Origin: Vibrio sp. MEBiC08052
GTDB lineage: Bacteria; Pseudomonadota; Gammaproteobacteria; Enterobacterales; Vibrionaceae
Direction of reading: 5' to 3'
NCBI RefSeq assembly: GCF_001506075.1
Contig: NZ_KQ947475.1
Span: forward strand, 2,461,595-2,525,594
Length of the DNA: 64,000 nucleotides
In this document: positions 46,070 to 56,852 of the stretch, piece by piece
Position numbering within the stretch: position 1 is the stretch's first letter
Layout of the letters: each line of letters begins with the position of its first letter
Translations under genes and position numbers: made by a program
The notes under the pieces: generated by a model
The model's input: only the letters and a program-made list of their open reading frames with translations
Told to the model about the DNA's origin: nothing
Database searches by the model: none

Positions 46070-46828
46070 ATGTTAAACATCAAAAGCATACCTGCATTTC
46101 GCGATAATTACATCTGGCTCATCCAAAATCGAGATCAACACTGTGTCGTTGTCGATCCCGGCGATGCAGGCGTTGTCATCGACTACCTTACATCCAATCA
46201 TCTGACTTTAGATGCCATCCTCATTACACATCATCATGCCGATCATACCGGTGGCATCAGTGAACTCGTGCGACACTTTCCTCATATTCATGTCGTCGGT
46301 CCGATCAATGAAGCAATACCGGGCATCACTCATGCCGTCTCCGGTGGTGATCAAATTGAAGTTTTCGGCCATATATTCCATATTCTCGATTTAAAAGGTC
46401 ATACTTTGGGACATATTGGCTATTTGGGTGAATCTGAAGTTTTCTGTGGTGACACGCTATTTTCTGCCGGATGTGGCCGCCTATTTGAAGGGACTGCGGA
46501 GGAGATGTGGCAGTCATTACAAAAATTGAGTGCCTTGCCGGAAGATACTAAGGTCTACTGTGCTCATGAATATACGGCCAGTAATATTGCTTTTGCGTTA
46601 GCCGTCGAGCCGGAAAACCCGGAACTACAGGCTTATCGCGATACAGTTAACCGTTTGCGCGCCCATCATCAGCCCACTGTACCAACAACCATAGGGCTAG
46701 AGAAACAAATTAATCCTTTTTTGCGCCCGGATCAGGCTGAAATTATTAAATCCGTCTCAGATAGGACCTCCGACCTTGACCCCCTTTCTGTTTTTACAGT
46801 ATTACGTGAATGGAAAAATGAATTTTAA
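46070..46828 (+). CDS. gloB: Hydroxyacylglutathione hydrolase (glyoxalase II)
   Basis: GloB of 252 residues hydrolyses S-lactoylglutathione to lactate and glutathione, completing methylglyoxal detoxification. The metallo-beta-lactamase metal motif is [11 protein letters not shown], with further ligands in [26 protein letters not shown] and CAHEYTASN. The substrate-binding C-terminal part has [15 protein letters not shown] precedes the ATG. mltD follows 74 bases downstream, as in E. coli. Confidence 0.96.
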   Translation: MLNIKSIPAFRDNYIWLIQNRDQHCVVVDPGDAGVVIDYLTSNHLTLDAILITHHHADHTGGISELVRHFPHIHVVGPINEAIPGITHAVSGGDQIEVFGHIFHILDLKGHTLGHIGYLGESEVFCGDTLFSAGCGRLFEGTAEEMWQSLQKLSALPEDTKVYCAHEYTASNIAFALAVEPENPELQAYRDTVNRLRAHHQPTVPTTIGLEKQINPFLRPDQAEIIKSVSDRTSDLDPLSVFTVLREWKNEF

Positions 46829-46902
46829 CACTTCCTCTCTTGTCATCATTATCCCGAGACAAGTATTATCACGGGCTGTGTAAAAAGGGCTGCTATTAAT
46901 TT

Positions 46903-48477
46903 ATGAGAATACATATCAGTTGGGTGCTAATGTTGTTAGTCACCGGATGTCAAACCACCCAACCGTTTGAACAAGCGAGTGATTCCGAACCGACACATAC
47001 ACCGTCTCCGGAGCATTCAGAAAACGCAGCCGCAAAGCCGCCTGCAACGTTCCGGACGGCTGTCGAAAAACAGAAAAAAATACCAACTCCACAAGAACAA
47101 ACCGACTTGTGGCAACGCATTATTATGCAGTTCCGTCTGCCGGTACCGGATGAAGCATCGGTGAACCGATATCGGGCTTGGTATCTCAAACATCCCAGAC
47201 ATTTAGAAACGGTCGCCCAAAGAGCAACACCGTTTCTCTATCTGATCGCCGAAAAGATTGAACAACGTCATCTGCCGCTGGAACTCGCACTACTCCCCGT
47301 CGTTGAGAGCTCGTTCGATGCCTTTGCCTACTCTTATGGCAGAGCAGCCGGTTTATGGCAGTTTGTGCCTTCAACCGGAAAAATATATGGTCTGAAACAA
47401 AATTTTTGGTATGACGGACGTAGAGATGTTGATGCGGCAACCGATGCTGCATTAGATTACCTTTCCTATTTGAACAAGAAATTCGATGGCAATTGGTACC
47501 ATGCTATTGCAGCCTACAATAGTGGCAGCGGTCGAGTCTCATCCGCGATTCGAAAAAACACAAGAAAAGGGCAGCCAACCGACTTCTTCTCATTAGATTT
47601 ACCCAAAGAGACCAGTGGTTATGTCCCCAAACTGCTGGCACTGGTCGATGTGATTGCCCATCATCAGCAATACGGGATAGAACTTCCGCCGATTACCAAC
47701 CAACAAGTATTGGCTCGCGTCGATCCCCAAAAGCAGCTCGATCTTGCCGTTGCCGCAAAGTATGCCGGCATCAGCGTCAAAGAGCTTCAAAGCTATAATC
47801 CAGCTTTCAATCAATGGGCAACATCACCGAATGGTCCATATCAGTTACTGATTCCTGTCGATAAAGTCAGCATTTTTGAACAGGCCATTGAGGCCGATGA
47901 CGGACGAGGTATGAAACTGATCCGTTATCAGGTTCAGTCCGGTGATGCGCTGAGCACCATTGCTCAAAAATACAATACGACGACAAAAGTCATCCAAACG
48001 GTCAATCATCTTGATGGGATGCTGATTCGGGTCGGACAGTATCTGATGATTCCAACCTCAGTCAAAGATGAAAAAGCTTACGCACTCAGTATGAGCAATC
48101 GTCTGGCGAAGATTCAGTCCAGAGTCAGAGGGCAATATAAGATGACTCATCATGTTCGCTCAGGGGAAAGTTTATGGACGATAGCCAAACACTACCATGT
48201 CTCTCATCAGTCTCTGGCAAAATGGAATGGGATGAGCCCGAAAGATCCGCTCAATATTGGCAAATCACTGGTTATCTGGAAAAAAGCCAGTGACGGTGCA
48301 ATCATCCGAACCTTATTTTACAAGGTTCGCAATGGTGATACCCTCAGTGGCATTGCCAGTAAATTCAGAATCAGAACATCCGACATCATCAAATGGAATA
48401 GCCTGATGGAAGAACAATACCTCCAACCCGGCCAGCAATTGAAATTATATGTCGATGTAACCAAAGTTAGTGTTTAA
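46903..48477 (+). CDS. mltD: Membrane-bound lytic murein transglycosylase D
   Basis: MltD of 524 residues cleaves peptidoglycan glycan strands in the periplasm. The signal peptide ends in lipobox LVTGC (Cys16). The SLT domain (about residues 120-240) has the catalytic Glu in LLPVVESSFDAFAYS and AAGLWQFVPSTGKIYGL. Three LysM repeats follow: about 345-390 (YQVQSGDALSTIAQKYN), 415-460 (HHVRSGESLWTIAKHYH) and 475-520 (YKVRNGDTLSGIASKFR). E. coli MltD has two LysM repeats, so this one has an extra. Confidence 0.95.
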   Translation: MRIHISWVLMLLVTGCQTTQPFEQASDSEPTHTPSPEHSENAAAKPPATFRTAVEKQKKIPTPQEQTDLWQRIIMQFRLPVPDEASVNRYRAWYLKHPRHLETVAQRATPFLYLIAEKIEQRHLPLELALLPVVESSFDAFAYSYGRAAGLWQFVPSTGKIYGLKQNFWYDGRRDVDAATDAALDYLSYLNKKFDGNWYHAIAAYNSGSGRVSSAIRKNTRKGQPTDFFSLDLPKETSGYVPKLLALVDVIAHHQQYGIELPPITNQQVLARVDPQKQLDLAVAAKYAGISVKELQSYNPAFNQWATSPNGPYQLLIPVDKVSIFEQAIEADDGRGMKLIRYQVQSGDALSTIAQKYNTTTKVIQTVNHLDGMLIRVGQYLMIPTSVKDEKAYALSMSNRLAKIQSRVRGQYKMTHHVRSGESLWTIAKHYHVSHQSLAKWNGMSPKDPLNIGKSLVIWKKASDGAIIRTLFYKVRNGDTLSGIASKFRIRTSDIIKWNSLMEEQYLQPGQQLKLYVDVTKVSV

Positions 48478-48489
48478 ACACACAACAAT

Positions 48490-48528
48490 CGCTTTACCGG
48501 AACAAGCATTATCCGGTAAAGCGCTTTT
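48490..48528 (+). terminator. Terminator after mltD
   Basis: CGCTTTACCGG and CCGGTAAAGCG form an 11-bp stem with a 12-base loop, followed by CTTTTC. Confidence 0.8.
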
Positions 48529-48562
48529 CATTGAGTAAGAACTCTCGATCGAGAAAAATACA

Positions 48563-49423
48563 CTAATTCGGTAAAGAGAAAGAAACCTGAATCGGATTAT
48601 GATCCGATGCGGTTGTCTGTACCACGCTGGCCTGATTCAGGATCAGCCCACGGTAAAATACATGATCAAGCGGATGAGAAAGAAACTGCCTACGCTGATC
48701 ATGAGTGAAGAGCACTTCCTGCATCGATAATGATGTCATCATCTGATTAATTAATTGAATCCTCGCATCACTCCAGCTATTAAAATCACCGGCAAACAAG
48801 ATCGGTCCCTGATGAGACGCCAATTGTTGTGTCAGCTGTTGTAGCTGCCCCTGAAATGCTTCTATCCCAAGAGAAAAATTAATAGCATGGACATTCACCA
48901 CGGCCAACGTCTGCCCCTGAGATTGACTTAACGGGTAATAGGCGACCAAAGCCGATTTCGGCAGACGAATCAGCGGCTCGTCAGCAGTATACGCACAAGC
49001 TGAGATGGGCAGTTGCCGCGCAATATTCATCACACCGGCAGACTTGTTTAAGACAGAAAAAGCACGGACCTGTAACGCAGACAGATTCTGTTGCATCAGC
49101 CATTGATACAACGGTGAACCAAAACTTGATTCCTGAAGTAAGATCAACTGTTTGTGCCGACTATATTCGGTCAGTGCCGGTTCCCAATCGGAGCGGTTCT
49201 CTTTATAGATATTCCAAACCAAAACATTCAAAACCCCTTGAGTATCTATCGCAGCAGGAATATGACCATTTTGATAACATTGCTCACCAAATAAAGGCGC
49301 TGATGACTTGGCAGGCACCAACGTCATCAACTGTGGTGAATCCGGTACTTGAAAAACAATCGTCGTGCCTAATCCAGAGAGAAGTAACAAGGCAGCAAGA
49401 ATGATCGCCAATCTTTTTTTCAT
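48563..49423 (-). CDS. Endonuclease/exonuclease/phosphatase family protein, YafD-like
   Basis: A 286-residue member of the EEP superfamily, probably membrane-anchored or exported by its N-terminal hydrophobic segment (LAIILAALLLLSGLGTTIVF). Catalytic signatures are VLVWNIYKENRSDWEPAL (Asn), LLQESSFGSPLY (Glu), FAGDFNSWSDARI (Asp and Asn) and ASDHNPIQVSF (Asp-His pair), all intact. E. coli YafD is of this kind and lies in the same neighbourhood. The substrate (nucleic acid, lipid or other phosphoester) cannot be told. Confidence 0.82.
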   Translation of the reverse strand: MKKRLAIILAALLLLSGLGTTIVFQVPDSPQLMTLVPAKSSAPLFGEQCYQNGHIPAAIDTQGVLNVLVWNIYKENRSDWEPALTEYSRHKQLILLQESSFGSPLYQWLMQQNLSALQVRAFSVLNKSAGVMNIARQLPISACAYTADEPLIRLPKSALVAYYPLSQSQGQTLAVVNVHAINFSLGIEAFQGQLQQLTQQLASHQGPILFAGDFNSWSDARIQLINQMMTSLSMQEVLFTHDQRRQFLSHPLDHVFYRGLILNQASVVQTTASDHNPIQVSFSLPN

Positions 49424-49487
49424 GGTGTGTTTTCCGGAAAATAATCAAAGAATAAAACGGCAGGAATGAATCAATCGTTCATGACAA

Positions 49488-49510
49488 AGAAGGAGCCAGC
49501 GGCTCCTTCC
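49488..49510 (-). terminator. Terminator after glnB
   Basis: AAGGAGCC and GGCTCCTT pair around AGC; on the minus strand TCTTTGTC follows. Modest T tract. Confidence 0.6.
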
Positions 49511-49520
49511 GTTAAGTTAA

Positions 49521-49868
<348 letters not shown>

Positions 49869-49981
49869 TTAAACTTTATGGGTTGCTGATATTATCGATT
49901 ACCAGAAGAAAACATTCAACAATCCCTCAACTGATAAGCAATCATCGCGCCAATATGAAATGAATGGATTAATAACACTTT

Positions 49982-50095
49982 CTAGGCATTATCCGCAACC
50001 AGCACCTTGAGATTCGATTCCACCCGAACCAACCTCAAACTAGCACAACGAGAGGCTTGTGCAATACCATCAAACAGCATGACCTCATCAATCAT
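49982..50095 (-). CDS. Possible 37-codon small ORF between tilS and glnB
   Basis: An ATG-initiated frame of 37 codons beginning MIDEVMLFDGIAQASRCASL and ending KVLVADNA, in the 270-base gap behind tilS. The frame stays open upstream for 12 more codons to a stop just after tilS. Amino acid composition looks protein-like, but no ribosome site or homology is recognised. It could be a remnant of a larger gene or chance. Confidence 0.2.
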   Translation of the reverse strand: MIDEVMLFDGIAQASRCASLRLVRVESNLKVLVADNA

Positions 50096-50129
50096 ACGTT
50101 GTTCTGCTCTGACATCCAGCTTCAGCTAT

Positions 50130-51488
50130 CTATGTAGCGGTGCCCCAAATCAACTCATAGTCTGAACCAGAAAAGTGCTCATCAACAAACAAACCCGCTA
50201 CGGCTATCACCTGCTGTCCGCTGATTAGAATCGGCACTCTCCGCCGTTGCCAGCTAGGAATCCGGTATTCTTGAAACAGCTTCTTCAATTTGTGTCGTCC
50301 TCTCCGTCCAACGGGAGAAGCAACCAGACCTTCAGGGTTAAAGGTCACCCGAAGGGGCATCGACAGACAACGTTTATCCAACCCAAACGCAACTTGTTTC
50401 TCAGTCGTGCCCTCTGTCAGTAAAACACTCTCTGTCAATAAAGCACTCTCGGTTAATGTTAGTGTGCCCAGTCCATCAGGAAGTTCAACCAGATGATTGA
50501 TTTTTATCTGGCATTGCCAGTCACTGATATCTGCATAAACCGGAATACAATAGAGATAACCGTCAAAGCGACGAACTTCATCATTACCGATACGACAGCG
50601 CGGATTAGCATCTGCTTTGGCCTGCAAAACCTGATGACTGATATTTTCCAGCTGAACCCGACTCGGCATCTGATGTCCGAGCTGCTCAAGCCACATGCGT
50701 AATATCTGTGCCCGCACCGCTTCACCACAATCTAATAAGCAGCGGATCGACAAACGATTGTCCGGCTGCAATGCCGCCTGATAACGCTCTTGGAGTAACT
50801 CATTGAGTAAGGCTTCTTGACTGGCACATAACTCGGCACTGCGTTGTACCGCTTGTGGAAAATGAGGCCAGCGATCCACCAGTAAAGGCATCACCTCGTG
50901 ACGAATAAAATTCCGGTCAAAACGAGTATCCTGATTACTCTCATCTTCAACCCAACTTAACTGATGTGTATTGGCATACGCCTCAATCTCTGCTCTGGAG
51001 CGATGCAATAATGGACGCAATAGCCATCCCTGATGAAATGACATCGATGCCGCCATACCCGATAATCCTTTCGGACCACTGCCTCGTTTGAGAGCCAGCA
51101 GAAATGTTTCCAGTTGATCATCACGATGTTGTCCGGTCAGCAGCAGATCGCCCTTGTTGATATAGCGCTGTAACGCCTGATATCTTGCCTGACGTGCCGC
51201 AGCTTCCACACCTTTACCTTGCATATTGAGCTGAATATATTCCACCTGAAAAGGTATCTCTTCTTCAGCACACCATTGCCGGCAACACTCAACCCATCGG
51301 TCAGCAGATGCACTCAGTCCATGATGGACGTGCACCGCCATTGCCGGACATTGATTGTCCCGCATATAGCGAGCCAATAGATGAAGCAAGACTCGCGAAT
51401 CAACACCACCACTCAATGCCAGAATACATCGAGCCTGCGATGATTGAATATGGTTGGTCATAAACTGAGAAAAATCGTGATAAAGCAT
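50130..51488 (-). CDS. tilS: tRNA(Ile)-lysidine synthase TilS
   Basis: TilS of 452 residues converts the wobble cytidine of the CAU tRNA-Ile to lysidine so that it reads AUA; essential. The PP-loop motif is ALSGGVDSRVLLHLLARY (about 24-41), followed by GQHRDDQLETFLLALKRG and the TilS-specific C-terminal domain with RVTFNPEGLVASPVGRRGR and KKLFQEYRIPSWQRRRVPI. In the linker before this domain is a short tandem repeat, ALLTES-VLLTEG (18-bp DNA repeats at 50412-50447). It lies downstream of accA with a terminator between. Confidence 0.95.
   Translation of the reverse strand: MLYHDFSQFMTNHIQSSQARCILALSGGVDSRVLLHLLARYMRDNQCPAMAVHVHHGLSASADRWVECCRQWCAEEEIPFQVEYIQLNMQGKGVEAAARQARYQALQRYINKGDLLLTGQHRDDQLETFLLALKRGSGPKGLSGMAASMSFHQGWLLRPLLHRSRAEIEAYANTHQLSWVEDESNQDTRFDRNFIRHEVMPLLVDRWPHFPQAVQRSAELCASQEALLNELLQERYQAALQPDNRLSIRCLLDCGEAVRAQILRMWLEQLGHQMPSRVQLENISHQVLQAKADANPRCRIGNDEVRRFDGYLYCIPVYADISDWQCQIKINHLVELPDGLGTLTLTESALLTESVLLTEGTTEKQVAFGLDKRCLSMPLRVTFNPEGLVASPVGRRGRHKLKKLFQEYRIPSWQRRRVPILISGQQVIAVAGLFVDEHFSGSDYELIWGTAT
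50412..50465 (-). repeat. 18-bp tandem repeats inside tilS
   Basis: CTCTGTCAGTAAAACACT and CTCTGTCAATAAAGCACT (plus strand) are adjacent and differ at two positions; a third diverged copy follows (50448-50465). They encode repeats of the pattern LLTES. Unit length keeps the frame. Confidence 0.8.
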
Positions 51489-51587
51489 TGCGGTCGCATT
51501 TCAAAAAATCACAGGAGGCAGTCAGTTTACCTTGGGCTCTTGCCAGTGAAAACCGGAATTAGCCTCAATGAGGTAACGACGCATAAG

Positions 51588-51621
51588 TAAAAGGGAGATC
51601 CGATTCGGATCTCCCTTTTAA
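51588..51621. terminator. Terminator between accA and tilS
   Basis: TAAAAGGGAGATCCGA and its complement form a near-perfect 16-bp stem with a one-base centre. Works in both directions; on the minus strand it ends the long bamA-accA cluster. Confidence 0.85.
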
Positions 51622-51672
51622 TCGTATTCAATACGCTGGCACAACAAAACACGTTTGTACCATCAATCGCAC

Positions 51673-52632
51673 TTAACAATAACCATAACTCATTAGTCGC
51701 TGATAGCGGCGATCTAATAAAACATCCTGATCGAATTGACGCAGTTCCTGAAGCTGTCGTTGCAACGTCGCTTTCATTCGCTGTGCCATTTGCTGATGAT
51801 GGCTATGTGCTCCCCCTAAAGGCTCTTCGATAACCTCATCAATCAGCCCCAGCTCTTTCAATCGTGGTGCTGTTAGCCCCATGGCTTCAGCCGCTTGAGG
51901 TGCTTTATCAGAGTCACGCCACAAAATAGAGGCACACCCTTCAGGAGAAATTACAGCGTAGGTTGAATATTGCAACATGTTGACATAATCACCGACACCA
52001 ATAGCCAAAGCACCACCGGAGCCCCCTTCACCAACCACATTACAAATGACCGGTACTTTCAAACTGGACATCACTTTCAGATTGGTAGCAATCGCTTCTG
52101 ATTGGCCGCGTTCTTCAGCGCCGACACCGGGATAAGCACCAGCCGTATCGATAAACGTAATAATCGGCATGTTAAAACGTTCCGCCATTTCCATCAGACG
52201 CAGGGCTTTACGATAACCTTCAGGTTTTGGCATCCCAAAGTTACGCTTCACCTTCTCCCGAGTTTCACGCCCCTTCTGATGACCAATGATCATCACAGGC
52301 TGACCATCCAGACGTGCCATACCACCGACAATGGCTTTATCGTCAGCATAGGCACGATCACCTGCCAATTCATCAAAATCAGTAAAGATATGTTTGATGT
52401 AGTCCAAAGTGTGCGGACGCTGAGGGTGGCGGGCTAATTGAGCGACTTGCCACGCACCTAAGTCACTAAAGATTTTTTTCTTCAGCTCGATGCTTTTATT
52501 TTCTAGCTGTTCGATCTCTTTATCGAGATCGATTGAGGTACTCCCGCCATGACGGGAGACATCTCGCAACGCTTCGATTTTCGCTTCAAGTTCTGCAATT
52601 GGTTTTTCAAATTCTAGAAAATTCAGGCTCAT
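51673..52632 (-). CDS. accA: Acetyl-CoA carboxylase carboxyltransferase subunit alpha
   Basis: AccA of 319 residues, which with AccD transfers carboxyl from biotin to acetyl-CoA, forming malonyl-CoA. The chain opens with [20 protein letters not shown] and contains [40 protein letters not shown] and [17 protein letters not shown], the acyl-CoA-binding elements. It follows dnaE by 44 bases, the conserved gammaproteobacterial order. Confidence 0.97.
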   Translation of the reverse strand: MSLNFLEFEKPIAELEAKIEALRDVSRHGGSTSIDLDKEIEQLENKSIELKKKIFSDLGAWQVAQLARHPQRPHTLDYIKHIFTDFDELAGDRAYADDKAIVGGMARLDGQPVMIIGHQKGRETREKVKRNFGMPKPEGYRKALRLMEMAERFNMPIITFIDTAGAYPGVGAEERGQSEAIATNLKVMSSLKVPVICNVVGEGGSGGALAIGVGDYVNMLQYSTYAVISPEGCASILWRDSDKAPQAAEAMGLTAPRLKELGLIDEVIEEPLGGAHSHHQQMAQRMKATLQRQLQELRQFDQDVLLDRRYQRLMSYGYC

Positions 52633-52676
52633 TTACCGATCCTTTTTGACTCAGCTTTCTCTGTTTTCAGCTGAAT

Positions 52677-55600
52677 TTAGTTAAATTCGAGTTCAACTTG
52701 GCCGGGACCAAGCAGTTGTTTCAGTTCATCCAGCAATGTATCGTTCGGCGTCACTCGCCATTCTGTACCCAGGGTCAATTTCGCTCTGGCATCAACCCGT
52801 TGATAATAAATATGTATCGGTACACTACCGGAGCGGTGAGGTTCCAGAATACGGCTGAAACGCTCAAAAAATGGTTCATCAATCTGTGTTTGAGTGATTG
52901 ATAAAGACAAACTCTTTGCATATTTTTCTCGTGCTGAATCTAAATCCATCACTTCGCGGACAGTCATTTTAAGCCCACCACTGAAGTCATCAAAGCTGAC
53001 CTGTCCGTTTAGGACCAGAATTTTATCTTTTTCAAGCAATTCTGCATACTGTTCCAGCGCATCGGAGAACAACATGGCTTCTAACCGACCGGAACGATCA
53101 TCCAATGTCAATATCCCGATACGCGAGCCTCGCTTCGTCGTCATTACCCGTGCGGCAATCACCAATCCCGCCACTTTTAATGATTGATCGCGCCGGGTTG
53201 GCGTCACATCCTTTAATCGACAATCGGTATAATAATTGAGTTCCTTCAGATACGCATTCACTGGGTGCCCGGTTAAATAAAGCCCCAGCGTATCTCTTTC
53301 CCCTTCAAGCCATACCTTTTCCGGCCATGGCGGCACTTGGGTATACCGTTGTTCTACCGCTTCCGGAGCATCGGTCAACACACCGAACATATCCGTTTGA
53401 CCAAAAGATTCAGCCTGACGATGTTGGCTGGCAGCTTTGACAGCATCATCCAGAGAAGCCATCATTGCTGCGCGATGTGGTCCCAGACGATCGAGCGCAC
53501 CGGCATAAACCAGCTTCTCGATAACACGCTTATTCACCCGTTTTAGGTCAACACGCGCACAAAAATCAAATAAGTCTTTAAAATGTCCACCGGCATTGCG
53601 GGCTTCGAGAATAGCATCAATCGGGCCTTCACCAACACCTTTTATCGCCCCGATACCGTACACGATAGCGCCCTGTTCATCGACATTAAACCGATAAAGC
53701 CCTGAATTAATATCAGGCGGTAGCACCGTCAGATTCATTCGGATACATTCATCGACCAAACCGACCACTTTTTCGGTATTGTCCATATCCGCAGTCATCA
53801 CCGCGGCCATAAACTCCGCTGGATAGTGCGTTTTTAGCCATAGTGTCTGATATGAGACTAGTGCATACGCTGCCGAATGCGACTTGTTAAACCCATAACC
53901 GGCGAATTTCTCCACCAAGTCAAAGATTTTCATCGCAAGTTCACCATCAATACCGTTATTGATCGCGCCTTGTTCGAATATCGCCCGCTGCTTCGCCATT
54001 TCCTCTGGCTTCTTTTTCCCCATTGCACGGCGCAACATATCAGCACCGCCCAATGTATAGCCAGCCAAGACCTGAGCGATTTGCATGACCTGTTCCTGAT
54101 AAAGAATGATGCCATACGTTGGCTCAAGAATCTCTTTGAGCGACTCATGCTGCCACTTTTCATCAGGATAAGAGATCGGCTCGCGCCCATGCTTCCGGTC
54201 GATAAAGTTATCCACCATCCCTGACTGCAAAGGCCCGGGACGGAATAACGCTACCAATGCGATGATATCTTCGAAACAGTCCGGCTGAAGTCGTTTAATC
54301 AGATCTTTCATCCCGCGCGATTCGAGCTGGAACACCGCAGTTGTTTCTGAGTTTTGCAGGTTGCGGAATGATTGTGAGTCAGCCAGTGGAATCGCTTCGA
54401 TACGAACCGGAGGTTCCCCTCGCTTTTCTCGTCGAGGATTAATCAGACCCAGCGCCCAGTCGATAATCGTCAGTGTCCGCAGCCCCAAAAAGTCAAACTT
54501 CACCAGTCCCGCTGTCTCGACATCATTTTTATCGAACTGAGTGACCGGATAGTGACCTTCCGGATCACAATAGATGGGGGCAAAATCGGTAATCGTCGTC
54601 GGTGAGATTACCACCCCACCGGCATGTTTACCCGCATTCCGGGTACATCCTTCCAGAATCCGACACTTGTCGATCAGCTCTCGGACTTCCTCATCGACAT
54701 CATAGAGTTCTTGCAGCGCCGGCTCAGCTTTAAATGCTTTTTCCAGAGTCATGCCCGGATCGGGTGGCACCAGTTTAGAAATACGATCCACGAATCCAAA
54801 CGGATGTCCCAAAACCCGTCCCACATCACGAATGACCGCTTTCGCCGCCATCGTACCGAAGGTGATGATCTGAGAAACTGCATCTCTTCCGTACATCTCG
54901 GCAACATGTTCGATCACTCGGTCACGTTTATCCATGCAGAAATCGACATCAAAGTCAGGCATGGAAACCCGCTCAGGGTTAAGAAAACGTTCGAAAAGCA
55001 GATCGTATTCCAACGGATCCAAGTCAGTAATTTTCAGCGCATAGGCCACCAGAGAGCCGGCACCGGAGCCTCGCCCGGGCCCCACAGGGATGTCATTATC
55101 TTTGGACCACTGAATAAACTCCATGACGATCAGGAAATAACCGGGAAATCCCATCTGGTTAATCACATCGAGTTCAATCTGCAAACGCTCATCGTATGCC
55201 GGACGTTTTTCCTGCCTGACTTGTGGATCAGGAAAGAGGAATTCAAGTCGTTCTTCTAGTCCTTCTTGCGATTTTTTAACTAAAAAGTCATCGATATTCA
55301 TCCCTTCCGTGGGGAAATTCGGTAAGAAATACTCGCCTAACCGCACCGTCACATTACAGCGTTTGGCGATTTCGACTGTATTTTCCAACGCTTCAGGGAT
55401 ATCTTTGAACAGCTCACACATCTCATCTTCGCTACGGAGATATTGCTGCTCACTATAGTGTTTAGGTCTGCGAGGATCATCCATTGTGTAGCCATCATGA
55501 ATAGCCACTCGGATTTCATGAGCTTCAAACAGCTCCCGGCTTAAAAAGACGACTTCATTGGTGGCTACAACCGGTAAATCATATTGCTCCGCCAGTTCTA

Positions 55601-56156
55601 TGGCAAAGTGCAAATAGGTTTCTTCGTCGAGACGCCCGGTTCGGGTTAATTCAAGATAAAAACGGTCGGGGAAATAGGTTTGATAGAAATGGACACACTG
55701 TTCAACCAGTTTCTGGTTTCCTTTGAGTAAAGCCTGTCCGATATCACCATTTTTACCACCGGACAAGACGATTAAACCTTCCGAGTGTTCAGCCAACCAT
55801 TCTTGGTCAATTACGGGCTGGTGCTGGATATGCCCACGAAGATAGGCTTGTGAGATGAGCCAAGTCAGATTTTTATAGCCGGTGTTATCAGCTGCAAGCA
55901 ATGTCAGGCGAGTCAGATCATCACCGAATGCTTGCGAACGTACTAAAAAATCAGCGCCGATAATCGGCTTTACGCCACAGCTATGGGCTGTACTATAAAA
56001 TTTCACTAAACCGCACAGGTTGGTAAAATCGGTCAACGCCATCGCCGGCATTCCCATCTCTGCAACCTTCTTGACTAAAGGAGGCACTTTCGACAGCCCA
56101 TCAATCATAGAAAAATCACTATGAATTCTGAGATGGATAAATTTAGGGTCAGACAT
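52677..56156 (-). CDS. dnaE: DNA polymerase III alpha subunit
   Basis: DnaE of 1159 residues is the replicative polymerase (E. coli 1160). The N-terminal PHP domain opens with [19 protein letters not shown]. The palm has [16 protein letters not shown] and the catalytic pair in [13 protein letters not shown] (about residue 400), with a third Asp further on. The helix-hairpin-helix, OB fold ([18 protein letters not shown]) and C-terminal tau-binding region follow. It sits between rnhB and accA. Its proofreading partner dnaQ is at 44029. Confidence 0.98.
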   Translation of the reverse strand: MSDPKFIHLRIHSDFSMIDGLSKVPPLVKKVAEMGMPAMALTDFTNLCGLVKFYSTAHSCGVKPIIGADFLVRSQAFGDDLTRLTLLAADNTGYKNLTWLISQAYLRGHIQHQPVIDQEWLAEHSEGLIVLSGGKNGDIGQALLKGNQKLVEQCVHFYQTYFPDRFYLELTRTGRLDEETYLHFAIELAEQYDLPVVATNEVVFLSRELFEAHEIRVAIHDGYTMDDPRRPKHYSEQQYLRSEDEMCELFKDIPEALENTVEIAKRCNVTVRLGEYFLPNFPTEGMNIDDFLVKKSQEGLEERLEFLFPDPQVRQEKRPAYDERLQIELDVINQMGFPGYFLIVMEFIQWSKDNDIPVGPGRGSGAGSLVAYALKITDLDPLEYDLLFERFLNPERVSMPDFDVDFCMDKRDRVIEHVAEMYGRDAVSQIITFGTMAAKAVIRDVGRVLGHPFGFVDRISKLVPPDPGMTLEKAFKAEPALQELYDVDEEVRELIDKCRILEGCTRNAGKHAGGVVISPTTITDFAPIYCDPEGHYPVTQFDKNDVETAGLVKFDFLGLRTLTIIDWALGLINPRREKRGEPPVRIEAIPLADSQSFRNLQNSETTAVFQLESRGMKDLIKRLQPDCFEDIIALVALFRPGPLQSGMVDNFIDRKHGREPISYPDEKWQHESLKEILEPTYGIILYQEQVMQIAQVLAGYTLGGADMLRRAMGKKKPEEMAKQRAIFEQGAINNGIDGELAMKIFDLVEKFAGYGFNKSHSAAYALVSYQTLWLKTHYPAEFMAAVMTADMDNTEKVVGLVDECIRMNLTVLPPDINSGLYRFNVDEQGAIVYGIGAIKGVGEGPIDAILEARNAGGHFKDLFDFCARVDLKRVNKRVIEKLVYAGALDRLGPHRAAMMASLDDAVKAASQHRQAESFGQTDMFGVLTDAPEAVEQRYTQVPPWPEKVWLEGERDTLGLYLTGHPVNAYLKELNYYTDCRLKDVTPTRRDQSLKVAGLVIAARVMTTKRGSRIGILTLDDRSGRLEAMLFSDALEQYAELLEKDKILVLNGQVSFDDFSGGLKMTVREVMDLDSAREKYAKSLSLSITQTQIDEPFFERFSRILEPHRSGSVPIHIYYQRVDARAKLTLGTEWRVTPNDTLLDELKQLLGPGQVELEFN

Positions 56157-56237
56157 GTTGATGAATATCCTGTTCAGAAACGGTAAAAAACCACCGTCTC
56201 CGTATGTAAAAACGCGATAACCAAATATTGTACGTGA

Positions 56238-56852
56238 TTATCGATCTAAGTCCAAAATACGTCGTACAGGCTTGAAACTTCTGCGATGTATATCAATCAC
56301 ACCATAATGTTCAATCGCTTTCAGATGCGCTTTGGTCGGGTAACCTTTATGCTGTGCAAATCCATAATTTGGATATTGTTGATCCAACAGCATCATTTCC
56401 TGATCTCGAGTAACTTTCGCCAAAATCGAAGCGGCACTAATTTCTGCCACGCGCAGATCGCCTTTTACAACAGCCATCGCAGGAACAGATAATGACGGAA
56501 TCCGGTTACCATCGACCAGAACAAAATCAGCGGCAATCGGGAGTGCATCAACCGCTCGCTGCATTGCCACCATCGTTGCCTGTAAAATATTCAGACGATC
56601 AATTTCTTCTGCTGAACAACGCCCAATCGCCCACGCAATCGCTTTTTCCTGAATTTCGGGAAAAAGCGCCAATCGTTTTTTTTCGGACAATTTTTTCGAA
56701 TCGGTTAAACCCGAGATCGGTCGGGCCGGATCTAAAATCACTGCGGCAGTCACGACGTCGCCAACAAGAGGCCCGCGGCCAACCTCATCCACCCCGGCAA
56801 AAAGCTGGTAACCAAGCGGATATTCAAAAGGAGGGAATTCAATGTTAGCCAT
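56238..56852 (-). CDS. rnhB: Ribonuclease HII
   Basis: RNase HII of 204 residues removes ribonucleotides embedded in DNA. The catalytic acidic residues are in [20 protein letters not shown] (DE), LVDGNRIP, and [16 protein letters not shown] (Asp). The C-terminal [16 protein letters not shown] is typical. Its start abuts the lpxB stop with no gap, so translation is coupled. Both RNase H types (this and rnhA) are within the window. Confidence 0.96.
   Translation of the reverse strand: MANIEFPPFEYPLGYQLFAGVDEVGRGPLVGDVVTAAVILDPARPISGLTDSKKLSEKKRLALFPEIQEKAIAWAIGRCSAEEIDRLNILQATMVAMQRAVDALPIAADFVLVDGNRIPSLSVPAMAVVKGDLRVAEISAASILAKVTRDQEMMLLDQQYPNYGFAQHKGYPTKAHLKAIEHYGVIDIHRRSFKPVRRILDLDR

Noticed and set aside
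54624..55259. Plus-strand frame of 211 codons
   Set aside because: It is entirely antisense to dnaE, whose frame and motifs are certain; composition (His, Arg, Phe rich) is that of a shadow frame.
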